The translations under genes and the position numbers were made by a program. The notes under the pieces are model-generated. The model did no database searches, was not told where the DNA came from, and saw only the letters and a list, made by a program, of their open reading frames with translations. From Atrina japonica (Eukaryota > Mollusca > Bivalvia > Pterioida > Pinnidae): 64,000 nucleotides of DNA. Location: the NCBI GenBank assembly GCA_030159075.1, contig BROG01000128.1, positions 486,501 through 550,500 on the forward strand, read 5' to 3'. The first letter of the stretch is position 1, and each line of letters opens with the position of its first letter. This document shows positions 1 through 11,727 of this stretch, piece after piece.

Positions 1-1169
1 AAAATATTATATAATATCTCAGTTTGATTGCTATTAATACATGGAAGTATGATAATTTTTAAAGTCAAAGGCTTGATTTTTTTTCTTGGAGATTTGAATT
101 TTATTTAGGTATATTTATATTTAATATTTATTTGAAAGTTTTTATCCTCACATTGTACCTTTTTCATTAATTAATAAGATAAAACAATAATTGATGACTG
201 AATAGTTCACTCCAAAAAAATAAAAATGAGATTTGATCAGGAAAAATCAAATCTGCTTTTAAAAAGAAAAAAAAAAGAAATAGGTTGAAAATTAGAAAAA
301 TCGGTAGAAATCGGTAGATTTTTTTCTTGGCGGTAGATAAACGGTAGATGAATAGAACTATCGGTAGACTTGACAGGTATGCTAAAGTAGGCAATATAAC
401 TCCATCAATGTGTAGCTACATATAGTTATCCTAAAATATTTAGGTATTTAATGTAGATCTAGTTTTCGGATTTAGTCCAGCCATTATATACGGTAACAAA
501 TGATATATATGTATTTTTTTCAATATTGCGACAGAGAATCTACTGGAAAAGCCTTGGACAATATCAATCCCAAGATGCTAAATAGTAAGAGATTTCGAGA
601 GCGAACGCAAATATGTGTGCTTTCATCACAGTATTACGTCATATAAGATGATTACAAAATATTGAAGATAATGATATGTCCCTGGCTAATATATCTGCCC
701 TTTTTGTCAATGTTAATCTCTGTAGAGATTTTCCTTTCCAGCTGTAGTGTAAACAAGATAAAATTGGATGATAGTTTCAAGTTATGTGTGACTGCATGTA
801 CAATCTTTAACAAAAGACACATATTTGATACCAAAGGTATTTGTTTTACTGTTTAAGATATAATGCAAAATCTATAGCCTACATGGTGTGGACAGACTAT
901 AGTCCTGTTGTGTTTAGTTATGAGCGAAGAAATGTGTATTCTACTAGATCTACTTGCACCAGCGGCAAAATATAGAATTGTTTGCATGACAGTTATTGCA
1001 TTTTGATATAGTCATGGGTGAAGAAATATGAGTTATGTGTACCGGTATCAGTAAAATTTTAATATGCCAATATCTTACACAAAATGTGCTCCTGAATAAT
1101 ATAAGGAGAGCAGACTAATTTTTTCTTTTAAAGTTTGTCATATTTAAGAAAATTTTTTAATATATTACT

Positions 1170-1170
<1 letters not shown>
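1..1170. other. AT-rich non-coding stretch
   Basis: No gene or recognised mobile element is visible. The only local structure is a cluster of five copies of the heptamer CGGTAGA between about 302 and 370. Short open frames on both strands are rich in F, L, I, K and N, as expected for AT-rich non-coding DNA. Confidence 0.6.
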
Positions 1171-1220
<50 letters not shown>

Positions 1221-1231
1221 ATACATATATA
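1171..1231. repeat. GT/AT microsatellite
   Basis: Five GT dinucleotides run into about 17 AT dinucleotides, followed by an interrupted AT tail. It is a simple dinucleotide repeat that is likely to vary in length between individuals. Confidence 0.97.
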
Positions 1232-1689
1232 TCCTTGAAAACTAAAAACAAATCATGGAAAAACCTTGGAATATCTTATTTATAAATGAGTAGGAACTGT
1301 CTTTAACATGTGCTATGACGTCACAATACAATTTTACAACATAGAACTTCTATGTGATGAGAAATCAGTGTATTAAAAGTTGTGTCCGACTTTATATACA
1401 TGATCATGTAATTGATTCGTTGGAGAAAATAATTAAACATTGGTGTGTTGAAATGAAAGGAAAACCTCTACCCTCGTTGTAAGAATTTAAAAGTCAAATG
1501 CTCGGGACACCCTCGGATTACAGAAATAGATTCTTCCTACTCGGGTTGAGATTTCCTTATCTACTCCACACACCCATGTAAGATTCTATTAATCCAGTGA
1601 ATGCTTGCAATGATCTAGTAATAAAGCCTTCAACTTGGAATCAAAAAGATTCAGGTTAGGCCTTGGACATTTTAACAAAAATATGATAA
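1232..1689. other. Unassigned non-coding stretch
   Basis: No array, inverted repeat or convincing open frame is visible. The sequence is ordinary AT-rich DNA. Confidence 0.5.
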
Positions 1690-2008
1690 TTTCTTTGCCA
1701 AGCTCTTAGCAACTGAAGTGAAAGTAACAATTATTTCAGAGGAGAAGTCTAGTGGTGTATTATCTCTGACTAGCAAGAGGAAGGTGGAGGATCTAATTCA
1801 TGATACAAGCTTTGAAAAATGGTAGTGGTAGTTCCTTCTCCATTTTCTCGACATGCGGAGTGAAAGTCTTGGGTAGGCATGGCACTTAAGAGAACACTCA
1901 CTGCATTGGTGTCTGTCCTTAGTACAGGTCAATATTTGTGCCATGTCATCTAGAGCTTGTGATATCTCTAAATAAGTAATAAATTCTAGGCATGATGTAA
2001 AAAGCATC
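1690..2008 (+). mobile_element. Degenerate tRNA-derived SINE (family A), plus orientation
   Basis: The block from about 1850 to 2000 matches, in order, the 3' halves of family-A elements at 7962-8252 and 17330-17567 (both reversed), 48880-49110 and 53105-53343. Shared landmarks are a GTGAAAGTC segment, CTCACTGCATTGGTGTC, a CAGGTCAATATTTGTG segment and a GATATCTCTAAATAAGTAA-like segment near the 3' end. The 5' tRNA-like head cannot be recognised, so the copy is old or 5'-truncated. An open frame of about 70 codons on the minus strand here is an accident of the element. Confidence 0.7.
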
Positions 2009-2206
2009 AAAGTTTTATGTCACATGAGATGTGACAGATTAAAAACTGCTTTCCACAACATACAGACATCTAGGTCAGAATTTGTGGCACCTAATCTAGG
2101 TCAGAATTAATGGCACCTCACCTATATTTGCTAGTAACCTCTCCATTAAAGTCAGAAATGATGGCAGAACAAAAACACAAATATGGACAAACATAAATAT
2201 CATCAG

Positions 2207-2392
2207 AATAACGCAGTGGTTAGCACACTTGCTTCTCACCAATGCGACTCGGTCAAATCGGACATGCGGGTTTTCTTCGGGTACTCTGGTTTTCTCAAAC
2301 TGTAAGGATCTCTACACACCAACATCAGGGCCAACAAAAGACATTTATATAAGCTGGCATAACTCATTTGTTAATCATTGTAAAATAGATAG
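2207..2392 (+). mobile_element. tRNA-derived SINE (family B), plus orientation
   Basis: The 5' end resembles a tRNA: GCAGTGGTTAGCACACTTG fits a Pol III A box, and a decayed B box (GGTCAAATCGG) follows. The body carries the block CGGGTACTCTGGTTTTCTC and then GGGCCAACAAAAGACA and TTATATAAGCTGGCATAAC, an order I recognise from a SINE type widespread in invertebrates. The tail is AT-rich. Only this copy was found in the window. The open frame across it is not a gene. Confidence 0.75.
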
Positions 2393-2819
2393 TTTTATTT
2401 TAAATATCATCCTGGCTGTTGACAATATTAAAAAATCTGTAAATGCCATACATTGTGTTTAAAACTCATGGACACAATTAATGGAATAAGCAAGTGACTA
2501 GAGATGATTCCATTATTTTTCAGAAGAGATCATCATAGGTAGATTCAGAAAGTCCTGAATATATTCTATATTCTGTTCAAGAATATTTTAAAAAACAGAT
2601 GCAGCCTTTTTATTTCTGCTGTAAGTGGTCAAATTTAATGTCCACATTTAGTCAGAGCCCTGAAGTTTTTTCATTCACCTTTTTTAACCTTGGGCACTGA
2701 GCTATTGCACTGATACCAAGATTTAATAGAAAATGTTATGGAAGAAAGTGCATTGAGTTATAGACCTAGGCCAAAAGTCTTCAAGATTTTGCAATAACAC
2801 AAAAATTTATGCTGAAAAT

Positions 2820-3147
2820 GAACATTTTTGTATATTTATGACATAGAATTATAAGTAGATCTAATGATGAAAAAATATTGCTTATTTGAGGAAAATTTCA
2901 GAAATATAAAAGTATAGTTTGAGTACATGCTTCATTTTTTCGTACCTTACTCAAAATATTTTTTAATTTTTATGAGAAAATCATAAATTTGACAGAATGT
3001 TTTGATGTGAATAAAGAAAGATAAAAATGTTTTTCCCAGTCAATCCCACCAAGACGTCTAACACACAACTGCAACTGCATCAGCAAAATATGAAAAAAGA
3101 AAAGTTGAGCTTGAGTTGAGTAAATTTGGTGACTTGAGGCCTTGGAA
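2820..3147. mobile_element. Diverged copy of the GTCACC-terminus MITE
   Basis: This segment parallels 41850-42772. Both share a run around TTTGAGTACATGCTTC/TTTGAGTACGTACTAA, then ACTCAAAATATTTTTTAATT, and both end in TTGAGTAAATTTGGTGAC-like sequence followed by TTGG. The right terminus ends near 3142. The left terminus is not recognisable, so this is probably a 5'-eroded relic. It lacks the AGCTCAC element nested in the other copy. Confidence 0.55.
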
Positions 3148-3309
3148 TCATTGTGGAAAGGTGCAAACTGGAAGCAAATTTTACTGTGGAAAATAAATAG
3201 CTCATATAATGAATATTATTGCCCTAGTTTGAGGTTGACAAGAATATTTGTCCACATTAGAGACCTTATGTCATCCGACCTGTATGCACATCTATTTCTG
3301 CACACAAAA

Positions 3310-3447
3310 GGGTGACATGAACTGGCATAATGGGTGACACAAATGTTTCAGGGTGACATGAACCGGCATAAAGGGTGACACAAATGTTTCAGGGTGACAT
3401 GAACTGGCATAGAGGGTGACTCAAATATTTCAGGGGGACATGAATGG
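3310..3447. repeat. 41-bp tandem repeat, about 3.3 units
   Basis: Units of 41 bp start at 3310, 3351 and 3392, with a fourth partial unit from 3433. Each holds two half-units beginning GGGTGACAT and GGGTGACAC. The units differ at only a few positions. Confidence 0.93.
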
Positions 3448-4266
3448 ACAAAAGGAAGAATGTGAAAGTTTATGATTGACATAAAGAATGTTTCAGATCT
3501 CGTAGAATGATACGATTTTGACTAATCAGAAGTAAAGATACATATTAGAGATAAAATAAAATGAATTGTTACTAGAGACAATAGCTCTCTACCATCATTG
3601 TACTAGTTAAGACCAGAACATCATCCAGTGCAGAAAGGTTTCTGTCATGTGACAAGCAGTCCTTGACATTAGATATTGGTTTTAAGTTTTATTTTTGGAA
3701 GAAGCACTCATCCCAAATGAAGAGCATTCATTACTCCTGTAATTAAAAATTCTTGTATCTTGTGCAGTTAACTGATATTCAAACTATTACATGCTTTATG
3801 TATATGAATTGTTTATTAGCATGTAATATGCATATTACACATATATTAAAAAACGAGCAATTTTTGTCTAAAAGATTTAACTCCCAAATCATATGTTAGA
3901 GTTATACAACATGCACTGTTTTACTTGAAAAAGAAAAAAATAATGTTACGGTGAATTATGACTTGTATTTTAGTGCTTCTTTATTCACCTTAAACATGGA
4001 CACGTTTTTTTGTGTAAATTATCTAGTGTAGGTGGACCTGGGTTATGTTTGTATCCAGAACTGTCTCAATTTGATATATTTTTCATTTTCACACAATTGA
4101 TCATGATGCACAGGGACTCCTTAGTGACTACACTGGCTCAATTTTCTCAATCAGAAATATTCTATTAAATCTGTGATCTATCTGTTTAGATGAGGATTGT
4201 TTGCATGTGGGAGTGCGTGCAAGTTTTTCTGTGTTTTTAAATGATGTTGCCTTTGTTCTTTAACAG
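3448..4266. other. Unassigned non-coding stretch
   Basis: No repeat array or open frame of interest is visible. The last 20 bases form a pyrimidine-rich tract ending TTCTTTAACAG, a good splice acceptor for the candidate exon that follows. Confidence 0.5.
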
Positions 4267-4338
4267 TGAACTCTGGAGATGAAAGCTAAGTAACAGTGCT
4301 GATAAGGAAGTTTGAAGAGAGTTCAATGAATTATTAAG
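4267..4338 (+). other. Candidate non-coding (UTR or lncRNA) exon
   Basis: A 72-bp segment is bounded by a pyrimidine-rich acceptor (TTGTTCTTTAACAG) and a strong donor (AAG then GTAAGC). All three plus-strand frames contain stops, so it cannot be an internal coding exon. It contains two short ATG-initiated frames that end at once, which would fit a 5' UTR exon. No conservation or transcript evidence is available, and pairs of this quality also arise by chance in 64 kb. Confidence 0.25.
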
Positions 4339-4471
4339 GTAAGCTATATATTTGTATTCTCTCCATTACCTGCAGCTATTTAAGTGCTCACATGTCATCT
4401 GCACTGACTAATTCATGTACAATAGTTTAGTATGTACAGTCGTAAGGGGTTAGTTGATGTATCAGTACAAA

Positions 4472-5622
4472 GCATGACTGGTTGATCTGCCATGACATCA
4501 CATGATTGGTTAATCTGCCATGACATTACATGATTGGTTGAATCAGTTGATCTTCCATGACATTACATGATTGGTTGATCTGCCAGAACACTATATGATT
4601 GGTTGATTTACCAGGACATTAAATGATTTGCCAAGCCATTGCATGATTAGTTGACCTACCAGGGCATTTCATGATTGGTTGATCTGCTATGATATTACAT
4701 GATTGGTTGACCGACCAAGGCATTACATGATTGGTTGATCTGCCTTGACATTACATGATCGGTTGACTAACCAGGTCATTACATGATTGGTTGATCTGCC
4801 ATGACATGAATTAATTGGTCGACCTACCAGGACATTATATGATTGTTGGACCTACCTGGGCATTACATGATTGGTTGACCTACCAGATTATTACATGATT
4901 GGTTGATCTGCCATGACATAAATTAATTGGTCAACCTACCAGAGCATTACATAATTGGTTGACCTACCAGGTCATTACATTATTGGTTGAACTGCCATGA
5001 CATAAATTAATTGGTCATAATACCTGGACATTTTATGATTGGTTGACTTACCAGGACATTACATGATTGGTCAACCTGATGTGACATTGCATGATTAGTT
5101 GACCTAACAGGATATCACATGATTGCTCGACCTGCTGTGGCATTACGTGGTTGGTTGACCTACCATTACAGTACATGATTAGTCAACCTGCTGTGACATT
5201 ACATGGTTGGTCAACCTACCAGAACATTACATGGTTGTTCGACCTACCAGGACATTACATAATTGGTTGACCTACCAAGACATCACATGATTGGTTTACC
5301 TGCTGTGACATTACATGGTTGGTTGACCTACCAGGATATTACATGATTGGTCAACCTACCAGGACATTACATAATTGTTCGACCTACCAGGACATTACAT
5401 AATTGGTTGACCTACCAAGACATCACATGATTAGTTTACCTGCTGTAACATTACATGTTTGGATGACCTACCAGGACATTATATGATCGGTTGACCTACC
5501 TGGACATTATATGATTGGTCAACCTACCAGAATGTTAAATGATTAGTCAATTTACCACAATAATCGCTGATCTACTACAATATTGAACGCTTGATTGATC
5601 TGCAGTAATATTACATGATTCA
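4472..5622. repeat. 28-bp minisatellite, about 40 units
   Basis: A diverged tandem array with consensus core ACATGATTGGTTGACCTACC followed by AGGACATT. Units alternate between GATCTGCCATGACATT-like and GACCTACCAGGACATT-like variants, and many carry the inverted motif GGTCAAC in place of GGTTGAC. Divergence rises toward both ends, as expected if homogenisation acts most in the middle. Non-coding. Confidence 0.96.
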
Positions 5623-7862
5623 TTGCGCTATCAAAGATTTTGGATAACATCTTGGTCATCGTTGCAAGTCTTCTTGAAAACAAATGTCTGGAAAACATGA
5701 AAAAGAACATAAATGGTTGTGCACAATACTGGGTAAATGCCAATAAGTTTTGAATAGATTCACAGTTTTAGCCATCTTTAACTTTTACTCCCACTAATTT
5801 TACTTATTAATAAAGTGGGGACATGGTGGGGCCAGATTGAATTGAAATTATGTAGTTACAATGACCAAGAGGTTCGAAAAAATAGCAACATTGTTCTAAC
5901 ATGTTGAGAACCAAATATGTTTAGGCTAAATGGTTATCCTATGAAAAACTTAAATATTCAAAACAATTATACGACAAACAGAAGTGTAACAAATTTTACA
6001 TACAGTGGAGAGGTTTTATTTCACAGGCTTTAATTTTTATGTTTTTCTCACTCTTGACACATTCACAGTTTGTTGAATTTTCAGATCTGGAATAGAGTAG
6101 ATCTAACATCAGGTTCAGACAGCCCATAAAAGACTTATTTATTCTTTCTTGAATTTACAGGCCTATTAACACTCAACATACTGTATAGCTGGAAATGTTC
6201 AAACCTGATTTTTTTTTTTTCGCACCTGTAAGACAGAAAACATGTCTTGACTTCACTCTAAATCACTTAAGTCTCATGAATAAAATGTATGACCTAACAT
6301 CAATGTTATGGCTTGAAAATTTTCCTGACATTTAAAATTTAACTGGTATCTAAGGACATAAAATAACAACAATTAATTAGAAGCAAAGATTCTTAGATAT
6401 ACAATAGTGAATAACTGCTAGTTATTTCCCCATATTCAGAACATGCTTTAATATTTTCTTTGGCAAACATAGCAAAATCGTATTTTAACATTTTTCATTT
6501 ATGGAGAACCAACTATATATCATTGTTCCCTTGTTTCTATCTAGGATCAATTTTGCTTTGGTAAAGTTTGTATTTTGTTTTCATATGTCAGCTGACCTCA
6601 ACCCTGTCATCAATAAAATAAGCTTTTCCACTATCAAAATAAGTGAGAAATTGCAATCTTTCAATGGCTGACATATTGGTGATAATTATCATTACTTATA
6701 TTTTGTTCCATCAAAAAGTGGCATGAAATGTGATGATGTTTGTCACTTTCGGTATAATGCAGTTCTCTGTCACAGAGCTTAAATCAGATATTGGAATCAT
6801 AAGGGACTTTGTCATTGATCGAGCTTAATGACAAGTACATTAGATAGGTGACGGAATTATTAAATCTAATTATAGAAGTAACGGACATACCTTTACTACG
6901 TTATTAATTACTTTAAAGTATTCAGCCTGATCATTATCAGATTTCTGTTCGCATGTGAATTCCCCTGTCTCTCAGATTAGTACAATTAAGATGGATAGTA
7001 ATACATGCTTGCCATTGTCAGTTAACGTTAGTTTGTCATCTGTGTATGAAGTATACAGCTTTATATGGTAAACAACGATGTCTTAGTGTATGGTCAATTC
7101 TGTCTAAGTAAAAGCATTTACCTAGTTGACCATCAGGGATGGTCAGTGCAGTCAGTCTGTAAGGTTGATTCTGTCTGAATAATAGACTTTATGTAGTTGA
7201 CCATCAGGGATGGCTCAATTACTACTGCATTACATAAACTTCCGTACATGTAACCTTATGTTTTTTAGATTTCATCTTCGGAAGTTTGGTTTTATCTCCA
7301 TATGCAGCTGAGATATATGTGACATTTTAATTTCTATTTTCTGAAATCTATTGAAAATGACCCAAAAAACAAAGACAATTTGGTAATTTGGTTGTCCTTC
7401 ATCCCACACATCATTAGAAAAAGACATTTTAGAAGAGATAATTTTTGTCATGTTATCCTTGTGTGGTAAATCTCTGCTAGTATTTAGGGTGTCAGAAGAA
7501 AAGCCCTCTTGATAGAAAAAAATCCCACAATTCAATCATCACTATACTTTCCGGATCAATTCCAATTAAAATGAAAAATATATTCCGAATGGGAATTAGC
7601 GCAGAAAATTGGTAAATCTATAGAAAATGTAATACGGAGTTCATGTAGTGTTACTTTTTGCTCTCTGGGAATATCATTTAGCTACTCGTTAAGAGGAAGT
7701 GTATTTCCGTTGTCTGTCTTTGATTGACAATCTAAACTGTTTATTTCAGTTGACATAACAATGTTGGTGGGGTTTTAATTAGGATCTAAACATTTTCCTG
7801 CAGATCAACTGTATATCCATGGAGATTATGTCCTAGAGCATTAAACTAACCACCATGGTTCC
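5623..7862. other. Unassigned non-coding stretch
   Basis: Mostly unique AT-rich sequence. A partial duplication lies at 7090-7212, where GTTGACCATCAGGGATGG occurs twice about 75 bp apart, each preceded by a GATTCTGTCT-like segment. An 87-codon open frame on the minus strand at 7272-7535 has no recognisable domain and is of chance length. Confidence 0.5.
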
Positions 7863-7949
7863 TTAAAGGGGCATCAGCTTTGTTTACCTAAAAAAAACTA
7901 TTTCTAGCTTTACTACTTGTTTTTGATGTACAATAACAAATGTAAGCTG

Positions 7950-7961
7950 TACACAGGTATA
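7950..7961. repeat. Target-site duplication, left copy
   Basis: TACACAGGTATA occurs here and again at 8253-8264, exactly flanking the SINE body. A perfect 12-bp direct repeat fits LINE-mediated retrotransposition. Confidence 0.85.
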
Positions 7962-8252
7962 TTTTTGTTTATTGTTTGTTTATTGTTGTTTAACGTCCCA
8001 CTCAAGAATATTTCACTCATATGGAGACGTCACCAAATGCCGGTGAAGGGCTTCAAATTTTGGTCTATGCTCGGCACTTATTGCCATTGAGCAGTGAGGG
8101 TTCTTTAACGTGCCAACACCTACTGTGACACCGGACCACGGTTTTTACTGTCTCATCTGACAGACAGGAAACCAACCTGCCGCCGGCTGGACTCGAAATC
8201 ACGACCTCACGATCAAGAGTCGAGTGTGCTAGCGACTGAGCCAGGCCGGGTC
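7962..8252 (-). mobile_element. tRNA-derived SINE (family A), minus orientation
   Basis: Read on the minus strand, it starts CCGGCCTGGCTCAGTCGC, with TGGCTCAGTCGC as a good A box. ATTTCGAGTCC follows at the right spacing for a B box. The body then carries the conserved run around AAGAACCCTCACTGCTCAAT and the 3' block GGTGACGTCTCCATATGAGT, ending in GGGACGTTAAACAACAATA and an A/T-rich tail. Its layout is compatible with the V-SINE/RUDI-like SINEs described from molluscs, but I assign the family only by recollection. The 84-codon minus-strand frame across it is not a gene. Confidence 0.87.
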
Positions 8253-8264
8253 TACACAGGTATA
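8253..8264. repeat. Target-site duplication, right copy
   Basis: TACACAGGTATA, identical to 7950-7961, at the 5' (tRNA-like) end of the minus-strand SINE. Confidence 0.85.
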
Positions 8265-8749
8265 AAAATCTTCTGTATAGTGAAAATGAGGTCAGGTCCA
8301 GTGTTGTATGCATATACAAATAGTAAGGTTGAATTAATCAATTGCAACTGAATAATTGCCAAACTTAGGGCTTTTCAAGCAATTTTCACAAAAAATATAG
8401 GAATTTAAGAATGTTTATGTCAGCACATATCACTTTGTGTTATTGCATATCAATCTAAGTACATGTAGTAGAAAGACTTGTTTTTGGAAAAAAACACAGC
8501 TAATGTCCCTTTAAGCTGATTTTAAAGAAAATACATTGTAAACATTAAATGTACTTCTTCACTAAATTACATCAAATTCTGTTCATCTTTTATTATCATG
8601 AAATATTTCCATTAACTAAAATAAAGACTCTTACTTGCTTTGTTTTACAAATTGCATCCTCAATTAAGATGACGCATCATATACAGGGATAAAAAAGTGC
8701 TGTAGCATCTGATATTGTTAATGTATAATCTATAAACAGTCACTCGGTA

Positions 8750-9102
8750 CAGTAAGACCATTTAACTGACTGACTGAAAGTGGTCTGATTAGAGAGGTGG
8801 ACTTTATAGTGAGGGTATGAATTTACTCAATATTTATAGTGAAACTTGTATATAATGACCTCCTTAGGGACACAAGAAAACCATTCCTATAGGGAGGTGT
8901 TCTTTATATAGAGGTTGATTTGTACACAAATGGTGCTATTGGGAACAGCAAAAAATTGTCTTTGTGACCAGGTGGTCTTTAAACACAGGTGGTCGCTAAA
9001 GCAGGTTTTATTTTAGTAAAAAACTTTAAGGAGACTGAATATGTATGGTCATAAATGTAAGGTGGCCTGCTCAGCAAGGTGGATTTTTTTGGAGAAGCAC
9101 TG
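8750..9102. mobile_element. Composite TA-flanked mariner-like MITE
   Basis: The outer ends are TA-CAGTAAGACC and CACTG-TA, fitting the TA target and CAGT termini of Tc1/mariner-type elements. The inner part (about 8840-9005) is a diverged copy of the 164-bp MITE at 52895-53058: both carry AGGGACACAAGAAAACC, GATTTGTACACAAATGGT and GGTGGTCTTTA-type segments. It looks like one element that captured or duplicated another. No coding capacity. Confidence 0.6.
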
Positions 9103-9734
9103 TATCTCAAAAGTGACCAGTTTTCAGACTAACATTGTGTTGTTACAATTCAATGATAAAGTAATAAAAGCATCTCTAGATCAGTACCTATAATATCAGA
9201 ATGAATATTGAGAATTGACAAGCTGGCATCTTACTGTCAGTTTTACTGATGTATTATATGTGAGGCCGTTCTGTCTGTGGTGAATTGTTCCCCTCTGACT
9301 TCAACATATTGAATTATAGCGGGAATAATTGATGCAGGTCCACTTGACGCATGTATTTCATCTTTAGTGGAATTCTAAAGCATTGTAACTGCTCTGGGCT
9401 ATTACCTGTATTGATCAAGTCAAGGCAGTGTTTGTATACATCAACGTTTCAGTATTTTCATATGTCTTTTATTATTCTTATAGTAATGAAAGTGTGATCT
9501 AGCTTTTTTACATGTTCTGCATCTACATAAGTGTATAATATACTGAATAAAGTAGTATTCTGGCATTGTTATAATTAGAAAGTCCATGCAGACAAAGTTA
9601 TAATACACAAGTTTTTCAACCAAGATGCTTTTTTTGTTGATCATTTACTTAAATAGCAAGATGCCTTGGTTTGAATCCAATTTTGGTAGTTCCTTTTTTC
9701 TTCCTGTCACATTCGGCTTCAACTGGGTTCACAC
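9103..9734. other. Unassigned non-coding stretch
   Basis: AT-rich sequence with no array, terminal inverted repeat or open frame of note. Confidence 0.5.
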
Positions 9735-9850
9735 TGACCTTGAAAAGTGCTTGAATATAGAGTAAGTCCTTGATAATTGCTTTTAAGCAACAATAACACC
9801 CTTCAAAAGTGCTTGAATTCAATGATAAATGCTCAATTTTTTGTCAGAAT
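9735..9850. repeat. Dispersed AAAAGTGCTTGAA repeat, possible seed of the next array
   Basis: Two irregular copies of GAAAAGTGCTTGAA- and CAAAAGTGCTTGAA-type sequence occur here with AAGTCCTTGATA nearby. They lie about 300 bp before the regular 34-bp array that uses the same words. This looks like the single-copy repeat from which the array grew, or an eroded outlier of it. Confidence 0.5.
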
Positions 9851-10110
9851 TCTTAAATTCTGTTTTTATGTGTTTTTCATCACTGAAAAAGGATAACTCT
9901 TGACAAAAATAAAAGCTAACTTGACCTAGCATATTCATTTGAGTTAAAGTATTTTTGTGATGCTGTACTGATGGAACTCTATAGTGCTAAGTGAAAGTCT
10001 TGAGTCTAGTTGTTTCTGAGGATTGCCATTGAGCTGTGAAAGGACCTTGCCAGCAGTCTATTTTCGGTCTTTGGTTTGTAAGACCTTGATAGCTTTAACT
10101 TACCCATTGA

Positions 10111-11652
10111 ATGTGCTTGATAAAACACTATCTAAAGTTATAGAAAAGTGCTTGAAAAACACTATGAAAAGTCTTGGAAAAGTGCTTGAAAAACATTATG
10201 TAAAATTCTGAAAAAGTGATTGAAAACATTATGAAAAGTGCCTGAAAAACACTATAAAAAGTCTTGGAAAGTGCTTGGAGCACTATGAAAAAAGTCCTGG
10301 AAAAGTGCTTGAAAAACACTATGAAAGAAGTCCTGAAAAACACTATGAAAACATTATGAAAAGTGCCTGAAAAACAATGAAAAGTCCTGGAAAAGTGCTT
10401 TAAAAACACTATGTTAAGTCCTGCTTGAAAAACATTATAAGCCCGAGAAAAGTGCTAGAAAACAGCATGAAAAGTCCTGGAAAAATACATTGAAAACACT
10501 GAAAAGTTCTTGAAAATCACACTGAAAAGTCCTGTCAAAGTGCTTCAAAACAGTGAAAAGTCCTGTAAAAGTGCTTGAAAAACACTATGGTAAGTACTGG
10601 AAAATTGCTTGAGAAACATTATAAAAAGTCCTAGAAAAGTGCTTGAAAATACTATGCAAAGTCCTAGAGAAGTGTTTGAAAAATACTATGAAAAGTCCTA
10701 GAAAAGTGCTTGAAAAACACTGAAAAGTTCTAGAAAAGTGCTTGAAAAACACTATGAAAAGTTATATAAAAGTGCTTGAAAAACACTATAAAAAAAAGTG
10801 CTTCTATGAAAAAAGTCCTGGAAAAGTGCTTGAAAAACACTATGAAAAGTTATATAAAAGTGCTTGAAAAACACTATGAAAAGTCCTAGAAAAGTGCTTG
10901 AAAACACTGAAAAGTTCTGGAAAAGTACTTGAAAAACACTGAAAATTCCTGGAAAGTGCTTGAAAAACACCGTGAAAAGTCCTGTCAAAGTGCTTCAAAG
11001 CAATGAAAAGTAAAAGTGCTTGAAAAACACTATGGTAAGTACTGGAAAATTGCTTGAGAAACATTATGAAAAGTCCTATGATAAGTCATGGAAAAGTGCT
11101 TGAAAAACACTAAGAAGAAAAGTCCTGAAAAAGTGTTCTGGAAAAATACTATGAAAAAACTGAAAATTCCTGGAAAATTGAAAAACACCGAAAAACACTG
11201 TCAAAATTCAAAGCTATGAAAGTAAAAGTGCTTGAAAAAACTGGAAAAGTCCTGGAAAATTGCTTGAGTGTAAGAATGGAAAACACACTATGAAAAGTCC
11301 TAGAAAAAACTATGAAAAGTCCTAGAAAAGTGCTTGAAAACACTATGAAAAGTCCTGGAAAGTGCTTGAAAAACACTGAAAAGTCTTGTCAAAGTACTTC
11401 AAAACAAAGAAAAGTCCTGTAAAAGTGCTTGAAAAACACAATGGTAAGTACCGGAAAATTGCTTTTGAAACATTATGAAAAGTCCTATGATAAGTCCTGG
11501 AAAAGTGCTTGAAAAACACTATCTAAAGTCCCAGAAAAGTGTTTGAAAAAAAACAGTGAAAAGTCCTGGAAAAGTGCTTGGAAAACACTATGAACAATTC
11601 TGGAAAAGTACTTAAAAAGCACTATGAAAAGTCAAAATTGCTTGAAAAATTG
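10111..11652. repeat. 34-bp minisatellite, about 45 units
   Basis: Tandem units of about 34 bp with the words AAAAGTCCTGG, AAAAGTGCTTGAAAAACAC and TATG. Units vary by deletion of the A runs or of the whole TATG word. Some blocks repeat at a higher order: a segment containing CTGTCAAAGTGCTTCAAA followed by GGTAAGTACTGGAAAATTGC occurs near 10540, 10980 and 11390. The unit length is not a multiple of 3, so open frames such as the minus-strand ones at 10128-11376, rich in F, S and Q, are artefacts. Confidence 0.96.
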
Positions 11653-11727
11653 TTTTCATTGGCTGTATAAACCATTTAAAGCTCATGGTAAACTAGTGAA
11701 TTGTAAGAGAGATATAGCATAATTTTT

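Larger units (their letters stand above)
7863..8514. mobile_element. TTAA-flanked MITE interrupted by a SINE
   Basis: The termini are inverted: TTAAAGGGGCATCAGCTTTG at the left, and the reverse complement of TTAAAGGGACATTAGCTGTG at the right. TTAA at each end fits a TTAA target-site duplication of the piggyBac type. Without the SINE at 7950-8264 the element is about 350 bp and has no coding capacity. A partial second copy of its right half lies at 31626-31785. Confidence 0.72.

Noticed and set aside
7272..7535. 87-codon minus-strand frame
   Set aside because: Composition is plausible, but there are no flanking splice signals or recognised domain, and the length is within chance.
10752..11376. 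Minus-strand frames with recurring FKHF and VFQAL peptides
   Set aside because: The 34-bp unit shifts frame at every unit. The peptides come from A-rich repeat DNA read backwards.
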